The notes under the pieces: model-generated
What the model was told of the DNA's origin: nothing
What the model saw: the letters and a program-made list of their open reading frames with translations, nothing else
Database searches by the model: none
Made by a program: the position numbers and the translations under genes
Virus record (IMG/VR): IMGVR_UViG_3300031951_000193
Span: 1 to 55,856 of that record
Reading direction: 5' to 3' (one strand)
Source: a virus
DNA: 55,856 nucleotides
Part shown: in pieces, positions 1 through 7,675 of the stretch
Layout of the letters: the number at the start of each line of letters is the position of its first letter
Numbering within the stretch: position 1 is the stretch's first letter

Positions 1-1
1 C

Positions 2-73
2 CAGCGTATCGCAGGTCTGCACTGGGTAGACATGGATTCGCTTGGGATCACTGAACTCTCTCGGGAGTGGTGA
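2..73 (+). CDS. C-terminal end of a gene cut by the left edge
   Basis: An open frame enters from the left edge and gives 23 residues ending in ELSREW before a TGA. The TGA is three bases before the next start codon, and the ribosome site of that gene (GGGAG) lies inside these last codons, as expected for consecutive genes of an operon. The fragment is too short to assign a function. Confidence 0.5.
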   Translation, partial: QRIAGLHWVDMDSLGITELSREW

Positions 74-76
74 CCC

Positions 77-286
77 ATGAGGTGCCTCTACTGTTCCAGC
101 CAAGTCCCCGCTATGCGGGTGAGGTTTCTGCGGGACAACGGCAGGCCGATGGTCTGCGTGGATTGCTCCCAGGAAACGCCACGGATGGTGTTGATGGAGT
201 ACGGGCACAAGACGGCTGGCTATGCCGTGATTGTGCCCCGTGGTGCCGAGCAGCGTGCGTTGCGTTGCTTCAAGCGTGCCCGGTAA
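77..286 (+). CDS. Small zinc-ribbon-like protein, 69 aa
   Basis: Two CxxC pairs (C3/C6 and C27/C30) separated by about 20 residues give a short four-cysteine zinc ribbon, followed by a basic C-terminus ending in KRAR. The ATG follows a GGGAG ribosome site by about 8 bases. Small zinc ribbons of this kind are common in phage early regions and usually bind nucleic acid or another protein. No specific family is recognised. It is the first complete gene of the rightward region and is followed by a hairpin-containing leader. Confidence 0.7.
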   Translation: MRCLYCSSQVPAMRVRFLRDNGRPMVCVDCSQETPRMVLMEYGHKTAGYAVIVPRGAEQRALRCFKRAR

Positions 287-302
287 GCCACTCGCGTCCT
301 CT

Positions 303-333
303 GCCGATACGCCCTATTGGGTAGGGCGTCGGC
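303..333 (+). other. GC hairpin in the leader of the 119-aa gene
   Basis: An 8-bp perfect stem (309-316 with 322-329, loop 317-321) is extended by GCCG/CGGC (303-306 with 330-333) across a two-base bulge. It lies just after a stop codon. A T-run is not adjacent, so it may be an RNA-stability or processing element rather than a simple terminator. Confidence 0.6.
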
Positions 334-338
334 CGAGA

Positions 339-356
339 CGGGTCGGCAAGTGCCGG
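339..356 (+). repeat. 18-nt leader repeat, copy 1
   Basis: The 18 bases CGGGTCGGCAAGTGCCGG are identical to positions 1853-1870. In both places they lie in the untranslated stretch about 70-85 bases upstream of a start codon and near GC hairpins. Internally GGC-AAGT-GCC can fold into a very short stem. The duplicated position suggests a shared cis element of the early leaders. Confidence 0.7.
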
Positions 357-361
357 GTGAC

Positions 362-393
362 GGGGCGACGGTGCCAGCGTGGCACTGTGCCCC
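362..393 (+). other. Second hairpin in the leader of the 119-aa gene
   Basis: The inner perfect stem GTGCCA/TGGCAC (371-376 with 380-385) is enclosed by GGGGC/GCCCC (362-366 with 389-393). It is followed by a pyrimidine-rich tract and then GGGAGG before the start at 428, the same order of elements seen before the next early genes. Confidence 0.55.
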
Positions 394-427
394 ATGGTTC
401 TTTCCTTGTTCCGGGAGGTTATTTGCG

Positions 428-787
428 ATGAGTGCTGATGACATGATGTCCCGCCTGATGGCTATGGCGGGTGACGATGCTGCGGTGGCCGAGAAGCCCG
501 AGCCCAAGGCGAAGGCCAAGGCCGAGCAGGCCGTGGCCCGTGCTGCCCGACCTGTTACCGCAGCGGTTGCCCAGCAGCCCGTTGCCGTGCCGTCTGGCAC
601 TGTGATCCCCGTCGTTGTGCTGGATGACGGGGCGACGTTCTCTGACCTGACTGGCTGCAAGGTGTGCTTCGTGCCACCTGACTGCGAGCAGGTCACCGCT
701 GATGACCTCGCCAGCGGCGTGGACATCAACGAACTGCTGACGCTGCGGGACGCCATCGAGACGATCCTGAAGATCGCTCGGCGGTAA
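428..787 (+). CDS. Hypothetical protein, 119 aa, with K/A/P-rich linker
   Basis: The start at 428 is chosen because GGGAGG lies about 8 bases upstream. An upstream in-frame ATG would run through the leader hairpins. Residues 1-20 form a short Met-rich helix, about 25-60 are a Lys/Ala/Glu and then Ala/Pro linker, and about 60-119 form a compact domain with two cysteines (around GCKVCF) and a C-terminal helix rich in Leu and Ile. I do not recognise the family. The next gene starts after a long perfect inverted repeat, so it may form its own transcript. Confidence 0.75.
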   Translation: MSADDMMSRLMAMAGDDAAVAEKPEPKAKAKAEQAVARAARPVTAAVAQQPVAVPSGTVIPVVVLDDGATFSDLTGCKVCFVPPDCEQVTADDLASGVDINELLTLRDAIETILKIARR

Positions 788-815
788 CAGCCGCTGCATA
801 CCTGTTCATCGTGCC

Positions 816-850
816 GGCCGTAAGTACCTATCGGGAGGGTACTTACGGCC
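816..850 (+). terminator. 13-bp perfect hairpin, terminator-like
   Basis: GGCCGTAAGTACC (816-828) and its exact reverse complement (838-850) flank a 9-base loop. A T/C-rich tract (GTTCTCTTTCC) follows. It lies between the 119-aa gene and the 305-aa gene. The stem is strong enough for intrinsic termination, but the T-run is interrupted, so it could equally be a processing or attenuation element. Confidence 0.65.
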
Positions 851-914
851 GTTCTCTTTCCATCCCGCTCTTGACTCGTTCGTACCCTCAAAAGAAAGGC
901 AGGGAGTGATAGAC

Positions 915-1832
915 ATGGCCACAGTAGACATGCCCATGACCGCCAAGATGCTGGCTACCACCGGCAGCGTGGCGTTCTGGACGGCATACCGGGTTCTCCG
1001 TACCACCGTGATCGCTGCGTTGGCGAAGGTGGGGGAATCCCAGGTGCCGCCCGTTGACCACTACGATGCGCTGGTCGAAACCGGCAAGAACATCGTGGAC
1101 GCCGCGAATCTGCGGCAACGCAAGTGCCCCATCAAGTCCGACTCGCTGTCTCGCAGCGGCGTTGGCGTGGAGTTTTACCAGACGTTCAAGGGCGACAAGC
1201 AGAACCAGCGTGAGTCGCTGTTCAGCCTCGTCGTTGACAAGAACGGCGACAACGATGCAGTGGGCACGGTGCGGATCGTAGCGACGGGCACCAACCCCTC
1301 GCTGCAATCGTTCTTCGCCAAGCCCAACGTGCAGACCGTCCTCCAGACGCTGTACGAAAAGCATCTCCAGTACATGCCCAGCCGGGATGTCACGGATGCC
1401 CTGGTGGGTCTGGTCAATCGCAGCAAGGGTGTGCCCATGAAGGACACCGGCGGCGTGTACTTTATCCCCGACGTTTCCATCGCAAAGGTGGACACGGTGT
1501 TCCATGCCCTGAACGCTGCCGGGTGCCGCTGCACCCTGCTGATTCAGGACTTGGAGAACAACACCGAGTTGGTCAAGCAAGTCCTCGACGCAACCAACGA
1601 CAAGTTGCTCAAGGAAATCGGGGACATGACCGACGCCATGCAGGACATCCTCGACAACAACAAGTTGCCGAGGGGTAACGGCATGGCTACTCGCAAGAAG
1701 CAGTTGGCGGACTTCGCCAACTTGGCGGCGTACTACGAGCAGCAGTTCGGGGCGAACCTCGACGCTGCCCGTGAGGGTATGGCCAAGGCCCACGAACTTC
1801 TGGCCGAACTGGAACTGCGTAAGCAGTCCTAG
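915..1832 (+). CDS. Hypothetical protein upstream of MoxR (possible DUF6744-like), 305 aa
   Basis: The ATG at 915 has GGGAG 8 bases upstream. A GTG at 906 is in frame but overlaps that site. The N-terminal part is hydrophobic/helical, the middle has alternating beta-like segments, and the last third (around residues 200-300) is a long predicted helix or coiled coil with a basic ATRKKQ stretch. From memory it resembles the DUF6744-type proteins found beside MoxR ATPases and VWA proteins in phages and plasmids, but I cannot confirm this. Its position directly before the ATPase suggests a partner role, perhaps substrate or adaptor. Confidence 0.75.
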   Translation: MATVDMPMTAKMLATTGSVAFWTAYRVLRTTVIAALAKVGESQVPPVDHYDALVETGKNIVDAANLRQRKCPIKSDSLSRSGVGVEFYQTFKGDKQNQRESLFSLVVDKNGDNDAVGTVRIVATGTNPSLQSFFAKPNVQTVLQTLYEKHLQYMPSRDVTDALVGLVNRSKGVPMKDTGGVYFIPDVSIAKVDTVFHALNAAGCRCTLLIQDLENNTELVKQVLDATNDKLLKEIGDMTDAMQDILDNNKLPRGNGMATRKKQLADFANLAAYYEQQFGANLDAAREGMAKAHELLAELELRKQS

Positions 1833-1852
1833 TAGGTGGGCCGCCGGCCCGG

Positions 1853-1870
1853 CGGGTCGGCAAGTGCCGG
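1853..1870 (+). repeat. 18-nt leader repeat, copy 2
   Basis: Identical over 18 bases to 339-356. Here it follows the stop of the 305-aa gene by about 20 bases and precedes the MoxR gene by about 80. The bases downstream remain similar between copies (ACGG-GGCGRCG pattern), which points to duplication of a whole leader segment. Confidence 0.7.
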
Positions 1871-1880
1871 TCGGACGGCG

Positions 1881-1899
1881 GGGCGGCGCGTTGCCGCCC
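1881..1899 (+). other. Leader hairpin before the MoxR gene
   Basis: GGGCGGC (1881-1887) pairs perfectly with GCCGCCC (1893-1899) across a 5-base loop. A pyrimidine tract rich in TTTC follows, and GGGGAG lies just before the ATG at 1953. This repeats the hairpin, pyrimidine tract, ribosome-site order of the neighbouring leaders. Confidence 0.6.
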
Positions 1900-1952
1900 T
1901 GCCTGCGTTCTCTGGTTTCGTTTCCTGTTTCTTTTCTCTAGGGGAGTGTGTC

Positions 1953-3053
1953 ATGGGTATTCTGAATCTGCCGTATTACGTTGCGGCTCAAGTGGGCATC
2001 CCGTCCATTGCGTGGGGCGGGACTGGCGTAGCAAAGACTGCATCCATCGAGGCTTGTGCCCGAGGCTGCGGTCGCACGTTTCATGCGTTCCTGCCAACGC
2101 ATCATCTGCCCGAAGAGATCGGCGGCATGCCCGCCATCTTCCGGGAAGAGCAGATCGTGCGGATGCTGCCGTTGGACTGGGTTCACGGCATGACCCAGCC
2201 CAGGTACTGGCTGCATCTGGACGAGTTCAACACCGGCTCGGCCATGATGCGTGCCTTCCTGCTGTCGGTCATCAACCCCAGCGAACGCCGCATCGGCACG
2301 CTGAAGTTGGCCGATGACCTGATCGTGACGAGTGCGGCTAACCCGCCGGACATCGCGCCGAACGCTGCCAGTCTGGAGGGATCGGTTGCCAACCGCTTCT
2401 TCCACTGGCGGTGGAAGACTCCGGTGCATGACTTCTACGTTGGCATCGAGACTGGCGTGTACCCCACGCCAACCGTGCCGGTGGTGAAGAACTCGGAGAT
2501 CGGTGAGAAGGCGTGGGGCCGCAAGATCCGGCTGTTCTTGGAGAGCAAGCCGGACTTCGTGGAAACCAAGGAGATCGAGCCCGACGCCCTGTCGTTCCCC
2601 AGTCTGCGGACATGGAGTTACGTCAAGCGTGGCTGTGCCGCCATGGAATCCGTTGGTGCTACCGCCAACGAGTTCGTGGAGTTCGTCACTGGCTGCGTTG
2701 GCCAGACGGCAGCGGCACTGTTCGTGCCGTTCGCCCAGGCCATGGACTTGTACTCCGCACGGGAAGTGATGGAGGGCAAGTCCACGGTGAACTTCAACGA
2801 CAAGTTGGACCGGCTCTTCCAACTGCCGTCTGCCCTGATCTTCCATGCCCAGCAGGCCATGGACGAGGGCACGCTGACGGATGACATGGTTGACCGTGCG
2901 TTCGTCGTGCTGCTGACGTTGGGCGAGAAGGGGTTGGTGGATGCGGTGAAGCAGCCCATCTCTGCCATCGCCCTGCTCAAGCCCGGTTACAAGCCGCCTC
3001 GCCAGTACAAGGACCGCTTCGGTGCCTTGCTGGCACAGATCATGAAGGTCTGA
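1953..3053 (+). CDS. MoxR-like AAA ATPase, 366 aa
   Basis: Walker A is GGTGVAKT at residues 22-29. Walker B is LHLDEF at 87-92. A sensor-1 Asn is in TSAANPP near 130, and an arginine-finger-like NRFF lies near 148. The order and spacing fit the MoxR branch of AAA+ ATPases, which remodel partner proteins and are usually encoded beside a VWA protein, as here. About 200 further residues follow the ATPase core and may form the lid and a partner-binding region. The start is set by GGGGAG before the ATG at 1953. The substrate cannot be read from sequence. Confidence 0.88.
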   Translation: MGILNLPYYVAAQVGIPSIAWGGTGVAKTASIEACARGCGRTFHAFLPTHHLPEEIGGMPAIFREEQIVRMLPLDWVHGMTQPRYWLHLDEFNTGSAMMRAFLLSVINPSERRIGTLKLADDLIVTSAANPPDIAPNAASLEGSVANRFFHWRWKTPVHDFYVGIETGVYPTPTVPVVKNSEIGEKAWGRKIRLFLESKPDFVETKEIEPDALSFPSLRTWSYVKRGCAAMESVGATANEFVEFVTGCVGQTAAALFVPFAQAMDLYSAREVMEGKSTVNFNDKLDRLFQLPSALIFHAQQAMDEGTLTDDMVDRAFVVLLTLGEKGLVDAVKQPISAIALLKPGYKPPRQYKDRFGALLAQIMKV

Positions 3054-3067
3054 CCGTCCACTCCCGG

Positions 3068-3114
3068 CCATGGGGGCGTAGCCCGCAGCAATGCGGCTGC
3101 GCTCCCATGGTTTT
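3068..3114 (+). terminator. Intrinsic terminator after the MoxR gene
   Basis: A long hairpin begins and ends with CCATGGG/CCCATGG (3068-3074 with 3104-3110), continues through an imperfect GC stem to a small GCAA loop near 3088-3091, and is followed directly by TTTT. It lies 15 bases after the MoxR stop. It is the best intrinsic terminator candidate in the rightward region. Confidence 0.7.
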
Positions 3115-3154
3115 GGAGTACCAACCCAACCCCCTCTTTCCCAGGAGTTTTCCC

Positions 3155-4513
3155 ATGACCCGTGTCAAGTTGCCGCCCCATGTCGTGGCGGTGTCCAAGG
3201 CAAAGGACGTTGCCATGCAGTGGATGAAGTACCTCGGCGGCTACCTCGCCGGCGTGCCCACTGTCTTCGATGATCGCGTTCCCACCATGGGCGTTGATTC
3301 TTCGGGGCGACTCTACGTCAACCCGGAGTGGTGCCAGAAGTGGACCGACGAGCAGAACGCCTACGTTCTGCTGCATGAGATGTGCCACAACCTGCTGGGC
3401 CACGCCGACCGGCGGCAAGCGTACCTGCCCAACGCCACTCCCGAGCAGTTGGAGTGCTGGAACGTGGCTGCTGACCTGTGCATCCAGCAGATTCTGGATG
3501 ACCATGACCAGCACCGGCCCCGGCCATCCGTGGAACTGGCCAACTACCGGCATGTCAAGGGCATGGTGCCGGGCCTGTCCACCGAGCGGTACTACGGGAT
3601 CCTGTGGAACAACGGCAGCCCTGTCCCGCCACCGCCGCCGCCCCCCGGCAAGCCAGGGGATGACGATGGCGAGGGTCCGGGTGGGCAAGGCCAGCCGTCC
3701 GACGAGCAGGGCGACGATGAGCCCGGCAAGTCTGGCGGCAACGGTCCGCCGAGCAAGGGCAAGGGCAAGCAGCCGCATACCCAGTCCGGCTCTGCTGCGG
3801 ATGGGGTCAAGCAGGACTACGAACTGGAGTCTGACCTGACCTCGGCTGCGGCAAACCTGTCCCGGCTGGAGGAAGTACGGCAGCAGATGGAATCCGATGG
3901 GTCCATCGGCAGGGGCAGCGGTGCCGGCCAGTTGCGGCAATCGCTCAACGTCAGGCTGCGTCGGCAGCCCGATCCGTTCGACCAACTCAAGGCCATCGTT
4001 GGCAAGGAAACGTCGAGCCCCATCGGGGTGGATGAGTTCACCTACCGCAGGCTGTCCCGGATGCAGCAGCACCCGGACTTCCCCATGCGTGGCGTTATCA
4101 AGATGACCCCGGAGTGCGTCATTGTGCTGGACACTTCTGGCTCAATGGGTGCGGGCGCCAAGGGCGAGCGAGTCTCCCGTGCCGTGACGGCTATCGCCCA
4201 TGGCGTGAAGCGGCTTCGCAATCCACGGGTTATCTCATGGGACGGCAGGCTGCGGGATGACGCACGGTGCGAATCCATCCGCAACTTCCAGTGGATCGGC
4301 GGTGGCGGAACGTCCATGGAGGAAGCCGTGGAGTACGCAGACCAGAAGTACAAGCCGGACTGCATCGTGCTTGTCACGGACTGCGGTACGGGATGGCCGA
4401 GCAAGCCCACCCGTGCCCGGCTCGTTGTCGCTGCCGTCGCCATGGATTGCAAGCCGCCGGCGTGGTGCCGTGTCGTTGACCTGACGAAGGAGGCGCCCGG
4501 CTATGTCGGATGA
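3155..4513 (+). CDS. HExxH peptidase-like plus VWA protein (DUF2201-type), 452 aa
   Basis: The N-terminal domain has HEMCHNLLGH at residues 74-83, an HExxH zinc motif with a further His, followed by a WNVAADLC segment. This combination is typical of the DUF2201 N-terminal peptidase-like domain. A Pro/Gly/acidic low-complexity linker covers about residues 150-220. The C-terminal VWA-like domain carries the metal-binding DTSGS at 326-330. VWA proteins bind partners through a metal site, and MoxR ATPases often act on them. The start has AGGAG at the right distance. Whether the peptidase centre is active, and on what, is unknown. Confidence 0.85.
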   Translation: MTRVKLPPHVVAVSKAKDVAMQWMKYLGGYLAGVPTVFDDRVPTMGVDSSGRLYVNPEWCQKWTDEQNAYVLLHEMCHNLLGHADRRQAYLPNATPEQLECWNVAADLCIQQILDDHDQHRPRPSVELANYRHVKGMVPGLSTERYYGILWNNGSPVPPPPPPPGKPGDDDGEGPGGQGQPSDEQGDDEPGKSGGNGPPSKGKGKQPHTQSGSAADGVKQDYELESDLTSAAANLSRLEEVRQQMESDGSIGRGSGAGQLRQSLNVRLRRQPDPFDQLKAIVGKETSSPIGVDEFTYRRLSRMQQHPDFPMRGVIKMTPECVIVLDTSGSMGAGAKGERVSRAVTAIAHGVKRLRNPRVISWDGRLRDDARCESIRNFQWIGGGGTSMEEAVEYADQKYKPDCIVLVTDCGTGWPSKPTRARLVVAAVAMDCKPPAWCRVVDLTKEAPGYVG

Positions 4514-4580
4514 CTTCATCGCACTGCTCATCGCCATCGTGACGGTGGGCTTCTTTCTCTCCGCAGGGGGCAACAAGTGA
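4503..4580 (+). CDS. 25-aa single-span membrane peptide
   Basis: The frame starts ATG at 4503, about 10 bases after AAGGAGG, inside the last codons of the VWA gene. It encodes a short acidic N-terminus (MSDD), a hydrophobic segment of about 16 residues (FIALLIAIVTVGFFLS), and a short polar end. Its TGA overlaps the GTG of the next gene (GTGA), so it fits the chain of coupled starts. A one-span micropeptide beside a VWA/MoxR pair could be a membrane anchor. Function is unknown. Confidence 0.55.
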   Translation: MSDDFIALLIAIVTVGFFLSAGGNK

Positions 4581-5002
4581 AGCGTGAACACATCATCATG
4601 CGGAACTACCTGCTGCACGTTCGCAAGAGCATCAGGTCTATCGTGGCTGATGCTTGTGCGGAAGCGAAGCAGTCCGCAACGCGGCGTGTCCTGCCGGACA
4701 AAACCTACACCCTGTTCGGGGAACTGGTTCGTCTGGCTACCGATCTGCTGGTTTCCCGTCTCCGGGAAGAGCAGATCCGCGTGGCACGCCGGCAGTCCAA
4801 CTACGAGCCGCTGTTCTCCATACCGCCGGCACGGCGGCAGCCAACGCCAGCCAGTAAGCCGCTGACGCTGGTGGAAAGCAGGGCTCTGGCTGCCAAGAGG
4901 AAGGTCATCGAGTGGCAGCGCAAGCAGAAACTTGCGGCCACGAAGGTCAAGCAATACCGCAAGAAGGTTTCCTACTACACGAAGAAGGGGGTGGTTCCAT
5001 GA
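4577..5002 (+). CDS. Basic hypothetical protein, 141 aa
   Basis: A GTG start overlaps the previous stop (GTGA) and GGGGG lies just upstream. The protein is helical and strongly basic, with a Lys/Arg-rich last 40 residues (AAKRKVIEWQRKQK and further), consistent with binding nucleic acid. An internal ATG 7 codons later is an alternative start. No family recognised. Its stop overlaps the next ATG (ATGA). Confidence 0.7.
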   Translation: MKREHIIMRNYLLHVRKSIRSIVADACAEAKQSATRRVLPDKTYTLFGELVRLATDLLVSRLREEQIRVARRQSNYEPLFSIPPARRQPTPASKPLTLVESRALAAKRKVIEWQRKQKLAATKVKQYRKKVSYYTKKGVVP

Positions 5003-6087
5003 TTGGCGTTGCAGAGGTTCAGCCGCAGGGCTGTGTAACTGAAACCGTGCGAGGCAAGACGCACGGCAAGTGGGTAACGGTGAGCGAACTCCTTGACGCT
5101 TACGGCGTGAATCAGCGGAGCGAAGAGAAAGAGCAGGCTCTGCACCAGTGCCCGCCACTGGTGCGGGCTGCGATGGTCGGGCATATGCAACTGTGGTTTC
5201 TCGCTCGCAGTTACAGCCCCATCGTCCGCACGTTTGCCCATGCCGTGTCGGCAGCGACTAACCAGAAGCATGGCGTGCCCTCGCTGGGCATAACGTACAG
5301 CCAAGCAGGGGCCAGGGGTGTGCTTGTCACCGCTCGCCACATGAAGGCTGGACGAGATCGCCGGCTGCTGCCTTACCGGGTGCTGCACTATTTCGGCAAC
5401 TTCCTCGCCAAGGCTTCTGCGGCTGGGGCGAAGGCCGAGTTGATGGCACCTAACGAGTGGGTTGAGTCGGTGCGTTGCAACCCCAGCGTGCGTGCCACTC
5501 ACCGGGACAACGACACCGAGGTTGCCTACGGATCGGTAGCACGGATCAGCCAGGATTACTACGAAGAGGCGCTCCAGGCTGGCAGCATGGTGCGGTCTAA
5601 CGTAGGGCGGATGCAGGACTTCTGTGCGGCTGCCTCGATGGTCATGCAGCCGTTTCTTGGCGGCGAGATGTCGTTCATGCCGCACTGTACGGTTGCCCCG
5701 ATGACGTTCGTCAATCGCCCACGGTCCGACACTACGAAGACCATGATCCCCCGCTATCTGGCGTATGGCATGGAGCAGTTGGCCGAGGAACTTCCGCTTG
5801 CAGTGCGGTGGATCCAGAGCCGCACCGACTGCCTGCGTTATGTCACCCGCGAGGCACGGAAGTACGCCGAGACGCGGGAGGACGAGGCGCTGAAGGCCAT
5901 GGCGGCAAGGGACAACGTGTCGGACTGGCTGCATCAGTACGACACGGTGGCGGCACTGCACTGGTCTACACCAACAGTGGAGTCCCGTGAGGTTTCGATG
6001 CGTTATGCCAAGTTCAACGAGCCTGCGTTCAACCACATCCCGACGCTGGAAATCCCGGGGCTGTGCGTCAAGCGTTGGCAGGACTAA
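4999..6087 (+). CDS. Hypothetical protein, 362 aa
   Basis: The start at 4999 is the ATG of an ATGA overlap with the preceding stop and has GGGGGTGG upstream. It is a mixed alpha/beta soluble protein without membrane segments or a motif I recognise. The middle contains several Met/Cys-rich stretches, and the C-terminus (LEIPGLCVKRWQD) is basic. It is co-transcribed with the small basic protein before it and the 334-aa protein after it. Confidence 0.75.
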   Translation: MIGVAEVQPQGCVTETVRGKTHGKWVTVSELLDAYGVNQRSEEKEQALHQCPPLVRAAMVGHMQLWFLARSYSPIVRTFAHAVSAATNQKHGVPSLGITYSQAGARGVLVTARHMKAGRDRRLLPYRVLHYFGNFLAKASAAGAKAELMAPNEWVESVRCNPSVRATHRDNDTEVAYGSVARISQDYYEEALQAGSMVRSNVGRMQDFCAAASMVMQPFLGGEMSFMPHCTVAPMTFVNRPRSDTTKTMIPRYLAYGMEQLAEELPLAVRWIQSRTDCLRYVTREARKYAETREDEALKAMAARDNVSDWLHQYDTVAALHWSTPTVESREVSMRYAKFNEPAFNHIPTLEIPGLCVKRWQD

Positions 6088-6102
6088 CCAAGGAGACTAG
6101 CC

Positions 6103-7107
6103 GTGCAGTTCAACGACTACTTTACCCATTACCAACTCGCCAAAAGTTCCGCCCGCCAGGACAGGGTATTGCAGAACCTGTCGGCACAAGAGTTTGCGAG
6201 GGGGTACATCACGCAACTGGAGTCCATTTGTCGAGCCAGTTACGGCAAGCAACTGGTGCAGGTGGACCCGTTTACGCCAACCCTTATCCAGTTAGAGGCA
6301 GACTGGCATGACGCGGGACGGCCCTATTACAACCTCTGGCCCAGCATCATTACGTCGCTTACCAAACTGCGCATGGATGCGGACGCCTCGTTCTTCCGGC
6401 TGCCGCTGGATCAACTGCTGATCCGGTTCCCGAAGCAGGACAACCCCTTGGCGTGGACCGACAAGGGGCAAGAGTGGAGTGTCAGGGCTGTGCTGTGTAA
6501 CAACGCACAGTTACTTGAGGGTAAGCGTGCGATGCGTTGGATCGAGCCTCGCATTGCGGCAGACCTTCCTAGCAAAAGAGGCATCGCGTTTTGGATAGAT
6601 GTCAACGAGCCACTCGACCCTGATCTTGCATCGGGCCACCCTGGACGGTTGCACAGAATGATGTACAAACACATCGTCTGCGACGAGGGCAAGAGCATCG
6701 AGTGGTCGTTCGATAACATTCCTGCCCACGATTCCGCCGACATCGGCGTGCAGTACCCGGACCACATCGTTCGTGATGTTGCCCGTATCGTTTGCACGCT
6801 CTGCCTCATGGCCGAGGACAAAGAGATCGTGGAGCCGATTGTTCTCAAGGCAGACGAGGACAAGTTCGACCGCACTGGAGACTTGGCATTGGTGGCCAAG
6901 GCCATCCGGCGCGGCAACTACGGATTCAACGTCGGGCGATCCATCGAGGTGGTCCCGCATGTTCGCTCTGCCTGCCCTGCTGCCCTGTATTGGACGGGCG
7001 AGGGCAGGAAGATTCCCAAGATACGGTTCCGTCGTGGCACCGTTGTTCATCGCAAGCGGTTGGCGCAGGTGCCAACCGGGTTTCTCGACAAGGAGAAGAC
7101 TGAATGA
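6103..7107 (+). CDS. Hypothetical protein, 334 aa
   Basis: A GTG start follows AAGGAG by about 8 bases. The first 100 residues are helical. The centre (about 100-200) is beta-rich. The C-terminal 80 residues contain a G-R-S-I-E-V-V-P-H-V-R block followed by WTGEGRKIP and a basic end, a pattern I associate with widespread uncharacterised phage and plasmid proteins. No catalytic motif is evident. It overlaps the next gene by ATGA. Confidence 0.75.
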   Translation: MQFNDYFTHYQLAKSSARQDRVLQNLSAQEFARGYITQLESICRASYGKQLVQVDPFTPTLIQLEADWHDAGRPYYNLWPSIITSLTKLRMDADASFFRLPLDQLLIRFPKQDNPLAWTDKGQEWSVRAVLCNNAQLLEGKRAMRWIEPRIAADLPSKRGIAFWIDVNEPLDPDLASGHPGRLHRMMYKHIVCDEGKSIEWSFDNIPAHDSADIGVQYPDHIVRDVARIVCTLCLMAEDKEIVEPIVLKADEDKFDRTGDLALVAKAIRRGNYGFNVGRSIEVVPHVRSACPAALYWTGEGRKIPKIRFRRGTVVHRKRLAQVPTGFLDKEKTE

Positions 7108-7421
7108 TTCGGGCTATCGTGACCAAGGAAGTGACCGTGAATGACCGCAACGCCGCCGACATCCTGACCCTGATCCGGTCGGGGTTCAACGTGCGGTTCG
7201 TGGATAGCAGTGTCCACAAGATCGAGCCGGCGGTTCGTATCCGGCGGCGGCGGCGTGCCCCTAACTTGACCAAGGAGCAACTGACCGAGATGGTGGCTCT
7301 CCGCAAGAAGGGCTTGCCGACACGCTCGCTGGCACGGCGTTTCAAGTTGAGCGTCAGCGGCGTGCGTAACGCACTGGCTCGCGTTCAGAACGGCGTCGTG
7401 AAGAAGGGGGCCGCAACGTGA
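7104..7421 (+). CDS. Small DNA-binding protein with resolvase-type helix-turn-helix, 105 aa
   Basis: Residues about 55-92 read LTKEQLTEMVALRKKG then SLARRFKLSVSGVRNAL, matching the helix-turn-helix of Hin/resolvase-type proteins. It is preceded by an Arg cluster (RIRRRRR). No recombinase catalytic domain is present, so it is a free-standing DNA-binding protein and a candidate regulator of the early region. The ATG overlaps the previous stop. An in-frame GTG at 7137 is an alternative start. Confidence 0.75.
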   Translation: MIRAIVTKEVTVNDRNAADILTLIRSGFNVRFVDSSVHKIEPAVRIRRRRRAPNLTKEQLTEMVALRKKGLPTRSLARRFKLSVSGVRNALARVQNGVVKKGAAT

Positions 7422-7675
7422 AGCCAGCACGCAGGCGGGTGTTGGGGCTGTGCCCTGACCTTACAGATCGAGAGTTGGCGCTGTTGTCCTACGCCGCTGG
7501 TGTCATCGACGCCAGCGGCGTGCAGCCCACCTACCGACAGTTCGTCAAGAAGTTGGGGTACAAGTCCACCAACTCCATCACGGCAATCATTCACAGCCTA
7601 CTTCTCAAGGGGGTGATATGGGAAACTTCTGGTCACGGCTTCGCATTCGACTGGAAGGCGTACCTCCAAGCCTGA
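7418..7675 (+). CDS. LexA-like winged helix DNA-binding protein, 85 aa
   Basis: The sequence around residues 38-70 (RQFVKKLGYKSTNSITAII then LLLKGVIW) matches the N-terminal DNA-binding domain of LexA, where a similar YKSTNSI block forms the recognition helix. The LexA autocleavage domain is absent. It overlaps the preceding gene by GTGA. It could compete for SOS-type operators or regulate phage promoters. The target is unknown. Confidence 0.72.
   Translation: MKPARRRVLGLCPDLTDRELALLSYAAGVIDASGVQPTYRQFVKKLGYKSTNSITAIIHSLLLKGVIWETSGHGFAFDWKAYLQA

Noticed and set aside
888-1793. A 301-codon minus-strand frame opposite the 305-aa gene
   Set aside because: Val/His/Gln-heavy shadow composition and no start signal. 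The plus-strand gene has a proper leader and ribosome site.
1938-3071. A 377-codon minus-strand frame opposite the MoxR gene
   Set aside because: It mirrors the ATPase gene, has His/Gln/Arg-heavy shadow composition, no ribosome site, and conflicts with clear Walker motifs on the plus strand.
4975-6036. A 353-codon minus-strand frame opposite the 362-aa gene
   Set aside because: Shadow composition. The plus-strand frame is coupled at both ends by overlaps.
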